64,000 nt of DNA from Candidatus Caenarcanales bacterium (GCA_013216135.1 JABSOS010000013.1:26232-90231); one strand, 5' to 3'. Positions 26,701-35,619 are shown, numbered from the stretch's first letter. Translations and numbers: made by a program. The notes: generated by a model not told the origin, from the sequence alone.

Positions 26701-29700
26701 GAGCCTGGGGCTAGAGTAGGAGTGGTCTCATCATACAGAATATTTTGTAGATCTTGATAGTAATTCTGAAAAGTGGCAGAACCGTCATCTTTAAATTTAT
26801 CTAAAAAGGTTCCATATCCATGTATAAATTTAGAGATATCCTGTATTTCATTACCAGTTAACCCAGTATCTGCATTATTTTCAAAGTAATACTCAGTATT
26901 TTTATCATATACCTCTAGAATATCAGTCTTATAATCAAAAGTATTAGAAGAGTTGTCTGGATCTCTGATGATTCCATTTCTCAAATCTTTAAAAAAAGCT
27001 ATCTCAGGACCGTCTAATAGACTCGATTTAATATAACCATCATCCTGAAAAGTGCCGTTTATCTTATCATTGACAATATTTAAAGCTCTAAAAATTTTGT
27101 CATCATTACCAGATAAACTACCAATTACGTTCTTCTTATCTCTTAAATACTTACGTATACTCTTCAAGCCCTTTAATAATCCTGAGTCGACATAAGTGAT
27201 TGAAACATTACGATAAGGTGGACTAGCAATAAACTCGTCATTTATATCATTAACATAAGTACTTACCGAATCTAAACTTATATTTACTGGTACTGAATCT
27301 GAATTTGCAATTTCCAGTAAATTTTTTAAAAATATTTGAGCCTCTTTTGATCCTGAAAAGTTTGTATCGGCAGTATCTAACTTATTATTAGCATCTCTCT
27401 GTAATGTAAAAGCAGGTATATTATTTGAGACATTCATCTCATCTACTCTTCTTATGAGTTCTTGTCCGATAGCACCAATAACGAGAGAAGTAGAAGAAGC
27501 ATAAAGTAAAGGAGCCGGAACAGTATCATCTTGAGGAACAGAACCATCAGCTCTAGGCTCAGCTAATTTTTTTGTAAACTGTCTTGCGTTTATATTGGCA
27601 GCTTCAGTTCTTTGTGAATTATAAATCTGAGCATAACTCATAGGTTGCCCGAATTCAACATTATTTGCAAAAAGGTCTATGAAGAAATCTATTTGAACGT
27701 CGTGAGAGTTGGCTCTATTTTCAACAAGAGCTGTCGTTGAAGGGTCGTCTTCAATACCATCTAATTCTGGAATTGCTAAATCTTTCTCGAGCATCACCTT
27801 AATTAATTCAGGTCTAGGTTCATCTAAAGGGAGAGTAGTACCTATTCCTGTATAGCCATTAGCATATGGAGTGTAAACCCCAGAAACAGGATCAGGAATC
27901 CTAAGCTTTGGAAATCCTTGATCATTCCCTAAACTATCTACTGGTTTTTCTATTTCGTCTAAAATACCTTCTAACTTTTCATACCTTTCTAATAAAGTAG
28001 CAAGCTTAACAGAATCAATATTACCTAAACTATCTGTGATATCTAAGAAATCATGAGCTTGAGGGTTCGTTGAAGGCGGATAAATACTATCAAAACTTAC
28101 TGGAACATCAGTGAATGTATCTATAGGCTCTTTTCCTTGTGCTAACAATATAGGGTTTAAAACTAGAATAATTTCATTTTGCATTGCCTTAAAATACATA
28201 TCAAAATCTCTAATGTCTAAAGGGGGGAAATTAGCTACAAATCCGTTTTTCTCCGGTTCAGATCCTGGAGAAACTATATCACCTGAATCATTAACTGAAT
28301 TTATTAAATTAATTTCATCACCAGCGTCAGGATTAGAATCCGTATGTGAATCATATTCTTGTTTTCTTAATAGAGTCTGATTGAATATGTCTAAAAGTAT
28401 TGGACTATCAGCTTTATAAATCCCTCTAGATAAATAATTTTGAGAAGCTGAGAGCGCATCAATTGATTTATCCTTAATACTTTTATAAAGTTCTTGCTCT
28501 ACTTGGGCATTTGGTAGATTTAAATTAGTTAGACCATGCTCTTGATTTGGTAAATCAACCAAAGAACCAGTCGCAAATAAATCTAAAATGGTTCTATTAT
28601 CTTCAATATACCTCGGAACATTAGCTTCAACATGTTGAAGAAATAAATCTAATAACTGCTGGAATTGATTAGGTGAAGTGCCACCAAAACTTTTTCCTAA
28701 TTCTTGTGGTCCAGTAAAAATAAAACCATCATCATCTACAATTTGTGTAACACCATTTCGTTCCCACTCTAGAAAATCTTTTAATAATGGAAATCTTTGC
28801 TCTCGAAAATCATCATCTCCAGGAGTACCTGAAGTAATTACACCAATAAATGGATTTCCTGAACTGTTATCAGAAGTAAATTTATTTATAAGTGAGTTAG
28901 GGTGAGATATACCAGCATCTGTATTCAGACCTGAAGCAACATTTGTGTACAATTCAGAATGAACGAAGTATTGCATTATAGGTTTTTTGTATTGAATTGT
29001 AATACTAGGATCATTCCAGTTATCTAAAATATAATTTATACCAAGTAAACTATCAGCTGCAAAACCACCTATTAAAGGAAGACTTTGTAAATCATTAATT
29101 ACATCTGGAGATAGAGAAATTAAATCAGCTAAACTTGTAATACCAGGGTCACTTGGGTTAAAAGAACCAAAAAGCCCTCTAGATTCATCAATCTCGCCAC
29201 TAGAGTTTATATATAAAAGACTTATTGAGGGAGGGAAAATATCGTTATCAGGATCCCCTCCTATTTCTCTAGAAGCTGGTGGTAAATCATAATAATCCTT
29301 TGATAAATAAAGGAAATCACTAATTTTATTATCTAGCGCTTGAAAAGCATCATCAAGGGTATTAATACTAGAAACATCACCTGGGTCAACTAATCCATCA
29401 CCATTTCTATCAAAATTTTTACTATCGTTACTCGCCCCTAGAGTAAGAATAGAGTACATAGCTAAAGCTAGAGTTTCCTTATCACTAAAATCTAAATTAG
29501 TGCCATATTTATGACTTTGAGTTTGAATTGGAAGTGGACCTTCATACCACGGTGAGTCAGTTTTTGTAACGTCGTCATATACTAAGTAACCATCAACTCT
29601 CTCAAAAGTATCTAATTTTTTACCTTGAATATAATAGTATTCAGAAGGGAATTCTGGTGGAATTTCAGCTGGAGTATCTACCCCTGGGGTATAAACACCA

Positions 29701-30362
29701 TCACCATCATTATCAATAAATGGATCTTCAAAATCTCCATCACTATTATTAGCAAACCCAGTAAAAGCGTTAATTACATTATCACCATCATCAATAAATT
29801 TTTTAATAGGGCTTGTATCTATAGTTAAATCAACAGATGATTCATCAGTAGCTACATCTTTGGTTAAAAAATCTAAAAGTCCCCCTCTGCCATCTCGAAC
29901 CATATTTATAAAGTCAGAACCGTTATCAGTATTTAAGGTGAGTGTATCCAAAGCAGCTTGATTTGCATTTAAAAAATCTCCTAATGAATTGCCAGAAAAA
30001 TTAGCTGCTGCAGTTTTATTCAATACATTACTTAAAATACTTTTAACTTCATCAGAAATATTAGAGGTATCTAAATTAATACCGTCTAACAGTTCTTGCT
30101 GCATCAACTCACCAATTACCTGTAAGCGCTCAGCGGAAGATTGAAAATAATATGTTGTTTCATTATTTTGACCAGTAGTTACGGTTTGAGCAGATAAGAC
30201 CTCGACTACACCATCTTCACGAATTATCGTATTATCCTTACCAAAGTTGGAAGAGAAAAAAGAATCAAAATAAGAAATCAAATTAGTACTTTGCAGCTCT
30301 AACTCTGACAAAGACTTTTCAACTGTATCCGTTTTATCAAATCTCGATGGATTACTAGCCAT
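23787..30362 (-). CDS. Giant 2191-aa protein of unknown function with Ca-binding loops
   Basis: No known family recognised over its full length, no signal peptide, no Cys noted in the scanned blocks. Composition is rich in Asp, Asn, Ser and Pro. Two calcium-loop-like motifs are visible: 'DNDGDGVYTPGVD' near residue 217 and 'DRNGDGLVDPGDV' near 318, the latter closely dockerin/EF-hand-like. Long helical blocks recur later (e.g. about 1450-1620). The C-terminus 'LLILFVFQMFERSSWDFNKYV' is hydrophobic then aromatic and could be a sorting or assembly tail. The ATG follows bufC by 27 bp; a TATAGA box 7 nt before the ATG suggests its own leaderless transcript as well. Probably surface or secreted, by inference only. 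Confidence 0.7.
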   Translation of the reverse strand: MASNPSRFDKTDTVEKSLSELELQSTNLISYFDSFFSSNFGKDNTIIREDGVVEVLSAQTVTTGQNNETTYYFQSSAERLQVIGELMQQELLDGINLDTSNISDEVKSILSNVLNKTAAANFSGNSLGDFLNANQAALDTLTLNTDNGSDFINMVRDGRGGLLDFLTKDVATDESSVDLTIDTSPIKKFIDDGDNVINAFTGFANNSDGDFEDPFIDNDGDGVYTPGVDTPAEIPPEFPSEYYYIQGKKLDTFERVDGYLVYDDVTKTDSPWYEGPLPIQTQSHKYGTNLDFSDKETLALAMYSILTLGASNDSKNFDRNGDGLVDPGDVSSINTLDDAFQALDNKISDFLYLSKDYYDLPPASREIGGDPDNDIFPPSISLLYINSSGEIDESRGLFGSFNPSDPGITSLADLISLSPDVINDLQSLPLIGGFAADSLLGINYILDNWNDPSITIQYKKPIMQYFVHSELYTNVASGLNTDAGISHPNSLINKFTSDNSSGNPFIGVITSGTPGDDDFREQRFPLLKDFLEWERNGVTQIVDDDGFIFTGPQELGKSFGGTSPNQFQQLLDLFLQHVEANVPRYIEDNRTILDLFATGSLVDLPNQEHGLTNLNLPNAQVEQELYKSIKDKSIDALSASQNYLSRGIYKADSPILLDIFNQTLLRKQEYDSHTDSNPDAGDEINLINSVNDSGDIVSPGSEPEKNGFVANFPPLDIRDFDMYFKAMQNEIILVLNPILLAQGKEPIDTFTDVPVSFDSIYPPSTNPQAHDFLDITDSLGNIDSVKLATLLERYEKLEGILDEIEKPVDSLGNDQGFPKLRIPDPVSGVYTPYANGYTGIGTTLPLDEPRPELIKVMLEKDLAIPELDGIEDDPSTTALVENRANSHDVQIDFFIDLFANNVEFGQPMSYAQIYNSQRTEAANINARQFTKKLAEPRADGSVPQDDTVPAPLLYASSTSLVIGAIGQELIRRVDEMNVSNNIPAFTLQRDANNKLDTADTNFSGSKEAQIFLKNLLEIANSDSVPVNISLDSVSTYVNDINDEFIASPPYRNVSITYVDSGLLKGLKSIRKYLRDKKNVIGSLSGNDDKIFRALNIVNDKINGTFQDDGYIKSSLLDGPEIAFFKDLRNGIIRDPDNSSNTFDYKTDILEVYDKNTEYYFENNADTGLTGNEIQDISKFIHGYGTFLDKFKDDGSATFQNYYQDLQNILYDETTPTLAPGSNNIADDPIFQSFDGGDKTKIQAIIAKLKNGTVSVDLVSGEVTGINDMGADLDFNDLSADLTNDEKTLLSRFAGTQSKVITGLNTNRLRLNLNAAITKIGDIKALVEDNDNDAPDVSDNPFLSSMPVFDPGDLSIDPPDLGNRTEYINILNSLEAELTTFRDSFIEKVLVSEDSFSLSKKTGGSAITITVPEINNFHFAGIDGRVNSEGNPIVVAANNDRESGSLAFFQKKIDDLEIAIAGQGNSPSGPEQAIRREYVTYVKHFQTLSGVLSGAYGTSAEYGISPGDGEFYSAKTEETLNLSTQLVKFNPGDNLSDEDNDNITSQFLEALNINENINAIQSVFDSQLTQQKQSAFASSASTSHFFLQVNNQIENDDDFIDGLDKLFETRQIKEFDSTLGDSGEYVFKPLQQFTSNNFSKGEYQYAGYMENQKFLDEDSGQGLKIPFHFPELFAVGGPFATGLPMWHDLDPSNSSYLTETKSYLEKLSNLRNEMATQASTEARREALEQFDLWLGNNSVSRVMVGALKDVSGVESDLNLIDSMINFQDSYIAKNGSASNQDIFNNFVTETEDQLNYISAQEDNTRSLSLKLDDFVSKINAASDYDSSVLNELFVDIKDLAEKPPFRRGIYKINGNFDRNLEFAEKLILPRLKAAEDASNTDTVKYYNALLESLLEGKSLPANFSSLPSTTVGEPSLIKPEDLILTNAEYEAIDFDAYVPVLPDTTKRDRFVNFSKADPEPGNMAEPYKTQLGVLEIIKKELLKVDGSGDLIVFGNPDKIHTETLYKSMIEGIISGNGIDPVDLNDQVNLAVGEWSGTDPATNVLKPHDIFTMVEAAEVNDAFQNSPSIALPSQPISNVTYTDAASIPGYSTGTFLSPNSLLDNLDDDMKRLDESINPRASRLKDLVDDSEVKTYSPTFALSDTVKDNSTEFKKDSIKGKTIQELLLILFVFQMFERSSWDFNKYVNDPNRYT

Positions 30363-30369
30363 TATAAGT

Positions 30370-30375
30370 TCTATA
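30370..30375 (-). promoter_or_regulatory. -10 box of the giant protein gene (leaderless)
   Basis: TATAGA on the minus strand, ending 7 nt upstream of ATG 30362, within the 27-bp gap after bufC. Confidence 0.4.
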
Positions 30376-30389
30376 ATCCCAAATTTAGG

Positions 30390-31181
30390 TTAAGAAGAGG
30401 TTAAAATACCTTCTTTAGTAAATTTAATCAACAAATCGTTCAATTTCTCCTCTGTGCCTTGCTTATCAGCATCTGTGATAGCAAATTTTCGATGAAATTT
30501 TTTATATAATTCATTGATATTTGTGCCCGATCTTAACTTATCGATAAGGTAATAACTACCATCAGATAATAAGAAATACCTAATATGGTCAGTTCGATCT
30601 CTAAAAATTAGTAATTTTTCTTTCGTTTTCTTAAAATAACTCAGATTATAAACTTGTTTTTCAGAGCTTAAATGTTCAACAATTTTACTGATAGGATAGT
30701 CAAAACGATAAACTTTATGAGCTTTCGTTAGACGAATTAATTCTTCTTTCGATGATTTTAGAGTATCATCGTCCTTCTTACTCCCCCCATAACCATCTCG
30801 GTAATAGTTATAAAGATCAACTTCCACCCATTCGTATTCAGCTAGCTCATATAACCATTTAGGGTAATTCTCTTCACGGTATTTCCACCTAAAATCCCAG
30901 TCTTTTAAAAACACTGAAAAGTTTTTAGCTGCTTGATTGTAAACTGAAGAAGTGCTTGGGTATTTTTCATAATAAGAGTGAATAATTTCATTCCAATTAT
31001 CTTGAAGGATTTTATAGCAAAGTGGGTAAATTTTACGCATCATGCCACGTAAAGTATCTATTGCTAAACTCTTATAAATACTAAGCTCTCTGAGCTGCTC
31101 CTGACTAATAATACGGGTATTCACTTTCTTACCCATGAAATATTTTTTTATTTCTTCTTGAATGCGATGAAGTTTAGCCAT
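30390..31181 (-). CDS. bufC: BufC/HvfC-like (DUF2063) partner of the MNIO enzyme
   Basis: 263 aa. The N-terminal half matches DUF2063: 'LHRIQEEIKKYFMG', 'IYKSLAIDTLRGMMRKIYP', 'FSVFLKDW', 'YPKWLYELAEYEWVEVDLY'. The C-terminal half (about 185-263) carries a winged-helix-like segment with 'LFRDRTDHIRYFLLSDGSYYLI' type strands. In characterised bufferin, oxazolin and related systems this partner binds the precursor peptide and works with the DUF692 iron enzyme. The ATG overlaps the stop of the upstream bufB-like gene by one base (TAATG), so they are translationally coupled. Symbol given by family and context. Confidence 0.8.
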   Translation of the reverse strand: MAKLHRIQEEIKKYFMGKKVNTRIISQEQLRELSIYKSLAIDTLRGMMRKIYPLCYKILQDNWNEIIHSYYEKYPSTSSVYNQAAKNFSVFLKDWDFRWKYREENYPKWLYELAEYEWVEVDLYNYYRDGYGGSKKDDDTLKSSKEELIRLTKAHKVYRFDYPISKIVEHLSSEKQVYNLSYFKKTKEKLLIFRDRTDHIRYFLLSDGSYYLIDKLRSGTNINELYKKFHRKFAITDADKQGTEEKLNDLLIKFTKEGILTSS

Positions 31182-32401
31182 TATATATCCATAAACTCCT
31201 GTCCTAGTGAATCAATATCATTTTCTAAACTAGATTTTTCTTTTTTTGGTGCGGGAGCCTGCTCAGCATCAAGGTTATGCATACCTGGCATCGCTGAGAA
31301 ATCCATATTAGCGTAATCCATTTCCCCTTGAGGGTTTGAACTCAAATCAAGATTATCACCAGTATCCATAGTTATTTCTTCAGGTGCTGCTTTAGCAGCA
31401 TTAGTTTCTAAAGCAGGGTTTGCAAGAGAAGTATCATCTTTCTTTTCATCCATAGTGGATTCTACAGAAGCTTCTCCTTCCTCCTGCTCTTTATCCTGGA
31501 AAAACTCAAGCTTACTGTCCATAATAAATCTAAGTTTCTTTAATTCATCGACTAAACCTTCAAAACCTTCATCATCAAAGTTTGAATCTCTTTCTAAAAG
31601 CACCGCTTTTGGGCGTGAGTTTTTAATTACATACTGAAAAAGCTCTAAAACTCTTTCATGCATGTTTTCCCCGTGAGTATCTAAAATCTTTATCTCATGA
31701 CCGGTAAGTTTAGACTTATATCCCTTTTTGTGACCAGCCATATGGATCTGCACCACTTTCGACAAATCCAAATCATCAATAAACTGTTTAGGAAGATACC
31801 TATGGTTAACAGAGTTTACAAAAACATTATTAACATCAAGTAATAGACCACATTTAGCTTTTTTCAAAATCGAATTTATAAATGTCGACTCACGCATCTC
31901 TGGCTTCACAATATGTGAGTAATAACTCGGATTTTCAAATAAAAATGGTAACTGGAAATAATCTTCAAGAAACTTAATATTATCAGCGATAACATCTATA
32001 GCTTCTTTTGTGAAGGGCACAGGAATTAATTCCTGAAAATAATGCTGCCCAATTCTAGAGCAAGAAAGGTGATCAGAGAACCATGGTGCTTTTATTTCTT
32101 CAAATAATTTTTTTAAACCTCTTAGGAGATGAAAATCAAATTCTAATTTCTTTTTATGTTTAGGTGCTGAGCCTATACTGAGATTAACGCCGTGAGGAAT
32201 TAGGGGAATACCCATCTCTAAAATTTCTTCGAATTGTTTAAGAGGGTGTCCGCCTTTATAGATATAGTTTTCTGGGACTATTTCTAGCCACTGGATCAAG
32301 GTTTGAGGTATAGGCTTCTCAAGATATTCAATGATGTCTTTTCGAATTTCACGCCTATACCCTAAACCTAAACCAAAGTATTTGAGCTTACTCTTGTCCA
32401 C
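31181..32401 (-). CDS. bufB: MNIO (DUF692) peptide-modifying iron oxygenase, BufB-like
   Basis: About 406 aa, TIM-barrel DUF692 enzyme of the multinuclear non-heme iron-dependent oxidative family. Start motif 'LGLGYRREI'; candidate iron ligands occur in order in 'LEIVPENY', 'IPHGVNLSIGS', 'FSDHLS', 'LFENPSYY', 'LLLDVNNVFVN', 'VQIHMAGH', 'ILDTHGE' and 'LLERDSNFDD'. Such enzymes convert Cys of RiPP precursors into thiooxazole or oxazolone/thioamide groups. GTG 32401 is chosen: it is 14 nt inside the precursor gene with AAGGAA just upstream, and longer frames would run further into that gene. Unusual: about 95 extra acidic, low-complexity residues after the barrel (from about 310), absent in typical BufB. 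Confidence 0.88.
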   Translation of the reverse strand: MDKSKLKYFGLGLGYRREIRKDIIEYLEKPIPQTLIQWLEIVPENYIYKGGHPLKQFEEILEMGIPLIPHGVNLSIGSAPKHKKKLEFDFHLLRGLKKLFEEIKAPWFSDHLSCSRIGQHYFQELIPVPFTKEAIDVIADNIKFLEDYFQLPFLFENPSYYSHIVKPEMRESTFINSILKKAKCGLLLDVNNVFVNSVNHRYLPKQFIDDLDLSKVVQIHMAGHKKGYKSKLTGHEIKILDTHGENMHERVLELFQYVIKNSRPKAVLLERDSNFDDEGFEGLVDELKKLRFIMDSKLEFFQDKEQEEGEASVESTMDEKKDDTSLANPALETNAAKAAPEEITMDTGDNLDLSSNPQGEMDYANMDFSAMPGMHNLDAEQAPAPKKEKSSLENDIDSLGQEFMDI

Positions 32402-32621
32402 ACTTTCCTTCGCCACATTTGTGATCTGCACCACATTTGTGCTCAGCAGCTTCATGAGCTTCCTCTGCGCCTTCAGCAACTGCTTCAGCGTTAACTTCTT
32501 CTATGCTTACATCTACAGCTGATTCAGATTCAGGTGCTTTACTTACGTTACAAGCATTTAAGAAGCTAGAAAAACCTATAGCAACTACAAATGCGGTAAA
32601 AATTTTAACCAGTTTTTTCAT
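32388..32621 (-). CDS. bufA: Bufferin-like RiPP precursor with lipobox
   Basis: 77 aa. N-terminal signal 'MKKLVKIFTAFVVAIGFSSFLNAC' ends in L-N-A-C, a likely lipobox with Cys24; then a Glu/Ala-rich spacer, then the core 'HKCGADHKCGEGKCG' with Cys63, Cys69 and Cys74. The C-terminal EGKCG is the recognition/modification motif of bufferin-1/HvfA-type precursors whose Cys are oxidised by DUF692 enzymes to make copper-binding peptides. AAGGAG lies 9 nt before the ATG. First gene of the bufA-B-C cassette; its end overlaps bufB. A lipid-anchored precursor would hold the copper-binding tail on a membrane rather than free in the periplasm; that is inference. Confidence 0.85.
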   Translation of the reverse strand: MKKLVKIFTAFVVAIGFSSFLNACNVSKAPESESAVDVSIEEVNAEAVAEGAEEAHEAAEHKCGADHKCGEGKCGQE

Positions 32622-32737
32622 GTATATAATATCTCCTTATACAGTTCATATAATAACGTATCAAAACTAAGCTGACTATCATAATATCGAAATACGTGCT
32701 AAATTAGTACTATTAAAGGTGTGAGGAATCTGTATTA

Positions 32738-33091
32738 ATGGAATTCTCTAGTAATTGGAGTCATATGCTAAAGCAAAATAGTAATGCAAGTTATTTTGTA
32801 TTGGCTTGTCCTAGGGACGATGGTTCCATCGCGATCTTATGTAGAAGTCATGGCTCTAATCAAGGCCCTGCGATATCGAATAGTAAAAAAGATGCTATGC
32901 GCCTAAAAACTGTTTTAGCTAACGATCCCCGTGGTTTAGCTAATGATAATGCAATGACTATTATCAAGAATCTTTTTGTATACGAAGTGAAAAAATCTAT
33001 TGAACCTGTATGGGAAAAAGGTGAACTATGGGCTTACCTTCCTAGCAGTAAAGCTGAGTGTGTAGAATCTCAGGTTTTTAACATCCAGTAG
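32738..33091 (+). CDS. Small protein of unknown function
   Basis: 117 aa, no recognised family and no signal peptide. It contains three Cys (in 'VLACPRDD', 'AILCRSHG' and near the C-terminus 'AECVESQ') and looks globular, with 'RLKTVLANDPRGLANDNAMTIIKNL' as the most helix-like part. GAGGAA about 9 nt before the ATG supports the start. It is divergent from the copper-RiPP cassette, sharing the 116-bp intergenic region, but a functional link is not shown. Confidence 0.55.
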   Translation: MEFSSNWSHMLKQNSNASYFVLACPRDDGSIAILCRSHGSNQGPAISNSKKDAMRLKTVLANDPRGLANDNAMTIIKNLFVYEVKKSIEPVWEKGELWAYLPSSKAECVESQVFNIQ

Positions 33092-33117
33092 ACTTATTGT
33101 GAATCAAGTTTAATAGC

Positions 33118-34590
33118 CTAAAAAGCTGCTAACTCTTCTTTTCTTTTATCAGTTTTTTTGACTGCTTCCTTCTTAGTGCACAACTGCTTCACAAAGAAAA
33201 TAGCTTGTTTAATACTTGAACATTCTATTAGTTCAAGCCCAGTATCTAGTAAATTAACTTTAAGTTCCTTCTTTAACTTTGGTAACAGAACCTTCTTAAA
33301 GCCTAGCTTTGCAGCTTCCTTTAATCTCAGTTCAAGATTACTTACTTGACGAATCTCCCCTGATAAACCAAGCTCTCCAAGTGCAAGAAAATCACCTGGA
33401 ATTTCATCAAAATTCTGTGAATTTAAAAATATCGATAATGCTATTGCTAAATCTGAGCTAGGCTCCTTAATATTTAAACCTCCAGCCACATTTACATAAA
33501 CATCACTTTTAGCTAAAGCTAACTTTAAATGCTTTTCCATAACAGCTAAAATCTGATGTAAGCGTGAATAATCGACTCCATTTGCCATTCTACGAGGGTT
33601 ATGATAATCAGAACTAATCACTAGTGACTGAATCTCTACTAAAATCGGTCTTCTACCTTCTTTAAGCGCAGTCACCACTCCTCCAGAACGCTGTTCTAGG
33701 AAAATCTGAGATGGATCACTAATATCGTGTAAACCAGATTCAGCCATCTCAAACACTGCAAGCTCATCAGTACTTCCAAAACGATTCTTAATAGATCTTA
33801 AAATCCTTAAACTCTCATCTTTTATAATCTCAAACTGTAAAACAGTATCCACCATATGTTCAAGAATTTTAGGACCAGCTATATCACCATCTTTATTAAT
33901 ATGACCAACAATAAAAATTGGAATATTAAATACTTTCGCTGTGCGAACTAAATTCGAGCAAGATTCACGAATCTGACTTACAGTCCCTGGTATAGAATCT
34001 AAATTAGGGTTATAAATGGCTTGAATGCTGTCAACTATAACTAAATCAGCTTCCTTCACTTTAATAGCTTCAAGGATTTTCTCAAGATTACTTTCGGTAT
34101 AAACTAAAATATTTTCCCACTTAGGCTGCTGCTGGGCTATATTTTCTGCGTTTTCGTCATTAGCACTTAAGCGCTTTGCACGCAGCTTTAGCTGCGCAGA
34201 GGACTCCTCTGCTGAAACATATAAAACTTTTAAACCTTGACTACTTGCATAAAAAGCAAGCTGCAAAAGAATCGTAGACTTTCCAATACCAGGCTGACCA
34301 CCAACTAAGTTTACACTTCCAGGTACAATACCCCCACCTAAAACTCGGTTAAACTCACCTGAACCAGTACTAAGACGATTAATAGACTCTTCTTTAATCT
34401 CATCTAAATTTAAAATCTCATCTTCTGAATTAACAAATAAACTATGTTTAGTCTTAGCCTCTAAAGACTTTTTCTTTTTTTCAACTACATGTTTTTCTAA
34501 AGTACCCCAGGCTCCACATGACTGACACTGCCCAAAGTAACCAAGGCTTTCTGCCCCACATTCATTACAAACCCATACCTGCCTACCCAT
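33118..34590 (-). CDS. radA: DNA repair protein RadA
   Basis: 490 aa. N-terminal zinc finger 'CNECGAESLGYFGQCQSCGAWG', RecA-like ATPase with Walker A 'GGQPGIGKSTILLQ' and Walker B 'LVIVDSIQAIY', the RadA-specific 'KNRFGSTDE' motif, and the C-terminal Lon-protease-like domain ('NVAGGLNIKEPSSDLAIALSI', 'ALGELGLSGEIR'). It promotes branch migration during recombination. About 12 extra residues occur between 'LRAKRL' and 'NILVYTESNLE'. Two GC-rich palindromes (34181-34212) lie in the coding sequence before the extra stretch. The C-terminus is Lys-rich. Confidence 0.96.
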   Translation of the reverse strand: MGRQVWVCNECGAESLGYFGQCQSCGAWGTLEKHVVEKKKKSLEAKTKHSLFVNSEDEILNLDEIKEESINRLSTGSGEFNRVLGGGIVPGSVNLVGGQPGIGKSTILLQLAFYASSQGLKVLYVSAEESSAQLKLRAKRLSANDENAENIAQQQPKWENILVYTESNLEKILEAIKVKEADLVIVDSIQAIYNPNLDSIPGTVSQIRESCSNLVRTAKVFNIPIFIVGHINKDGDIAGPKILEHMVDTVLQFEIIKDESLRILRSIKNRFGSTDELAVFEMAESGLHDISDPSQIFLEQRSGGVVTALKEGRRPILVEIQSLVISSDYHNPRRMANGVDYSRLHQILAVMEKHLKLALAKSDVYVNVAGGLNIKEPSSDLAIALSIFLNSQNFDEIPGDFLALGELGLSGEIRQVSNLELRLKEAAKLGFKKVLLPKLKKELKVNLLDTGLELIECSSIKQAIFFVKQLCTKKEAVKKTDKRKEELAAF

Positions 34591-34644
34591 ATTTTTGTAA
34601 TGGTAGCATTTTAAAAATTCATGGTCAAAAATGCAGTGATTTTA

Positions 34645-35619
34645 CTAATCATTAGTTAATGAAGTAGGTACAAAAATTTGCTGGATAAAATATCGCTGAT
34701 CACGTTTTCCCTGCTCATCTGAGCTTCCATAATCATTTATCGGTTTTACATCTGAACCAGTGATATTTATATCATTATTATCAAAAAGTTCTACCAAACC
34801 TGAACTAAATTGTAGTGGTAATAACCAAGGCGCCAAATTACCTTCTGAGTTTAATTTATAAGCTTCTAGGTTAGATTCATAGATTATAATTTTCCTTTCA
34901 AGCCCTGGAATATTTTTCTGTCCATTATGAAAACGATCAAATAACAAATCAAAACTCTCCATTCCTGTGAAATCAATTAGAGTTTTCCTACCATTTTTAC
35001 TGATAAATTCTTTTTTGCTTTCAATATCTTTGTCATCTGGAAATGTATGTAGAAGCGCTTCCAAGAATTCTATTTTAGGAACATATTTAATTTTTCCATC
35101 TGGGGAACCTTGGTTAAGCGATTGAACGATATGGTCTAAGCCTACTTTCCCAATATCAATATTTTGGTATGGTAAAAGCTTTTTGTCATTAGTCATCTTT
35201 TCCAAATATTCTCTTATCTCACTTAAATTATTAACATCCGCACCATTACTAACTTTAAAGAAATTGTCTAAAACTGGATGTTTCATAGCTTCAAGTTCAA
35301 ATAAAGATTTTTTAGCAAGTGGGTATTTATTAACAAAAGTCTCTACTGATTCAATTTTTTCAATATTACTTACTCTACACAAATGATCTGAATATAGTAA
35401 TGCTTCATCTCCACAACTCATTGCTCTTAATTTTTTATCGATAAGACCTGGAGCATTTCCCAAGGCTTTAACACCTTTAACTAGAGCAGGACCCACTGCA
35501 TTAAGGTTCTCCCTTGGACTTTTAACATCTTCATTTATTATTGGTGAACTTGCAGTTAACAAAGTTAATGGCGGAACTGTAGCCCAAAAAACTTTTTTAC
35601 TGATATCACTAAAACCCAT
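34645..35619 (-). CDS. Hypothetical protein
   Basis: 324 aa of unrecognised family. The N-terminus has a short hydrophobic segment (about 9-24, 'FWATVPPLTLLTASS') that may be a signal peptide or anchor. The body is mostly helical with a pair of Cys ('MSCGDEALLYSDHLC'), and the C-terminus 'FIQQIFVPTSL' looks like a terminal strand. A GATAAT box lies 5 nt before the ATG and no Shine-Dalgarno is visible. It lies 54 bp upstream of radA on the same strand. Confidence 0.55.
   Translation of the reverse strand: MGFSDISKKVFWATVPPLTLLTASSPIINEDVKSPRENLNAVGPALVKGVKALGNAPGLIDKKLRAMSCGDEALLYSDHLCRVSNIEKIESVETFVNKYPLAKKSLFELEAMKHPVLDNFFKVSNGADVNNLSEIREYLEKMTNDKKLLPYQNIDIGKVGLDHIVQSLNQGSPDGKIKYVPKIEFLEALLHTFPDDKDIESKKEFISKNGRKTLIDFTGMESFDLLFDRFHNGQKNIPGLERKIIIYESNLEAYKLNSEGNLAPWLLPLQFSSGLVELFDNNDINITGSDVKPINDYGSSDEQGKRDQRYFIQQIFVPTSLTND

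Noticed and set aside
30390..32621. DUF692 cassette considered as methanobactin biosynthesis
   Set aside because: The precursor lacks a methanobactin-like leader and core; EGKCG repeats, signal peptide and DUF2063 partner point to bufferin/oxazolin-type peptides.
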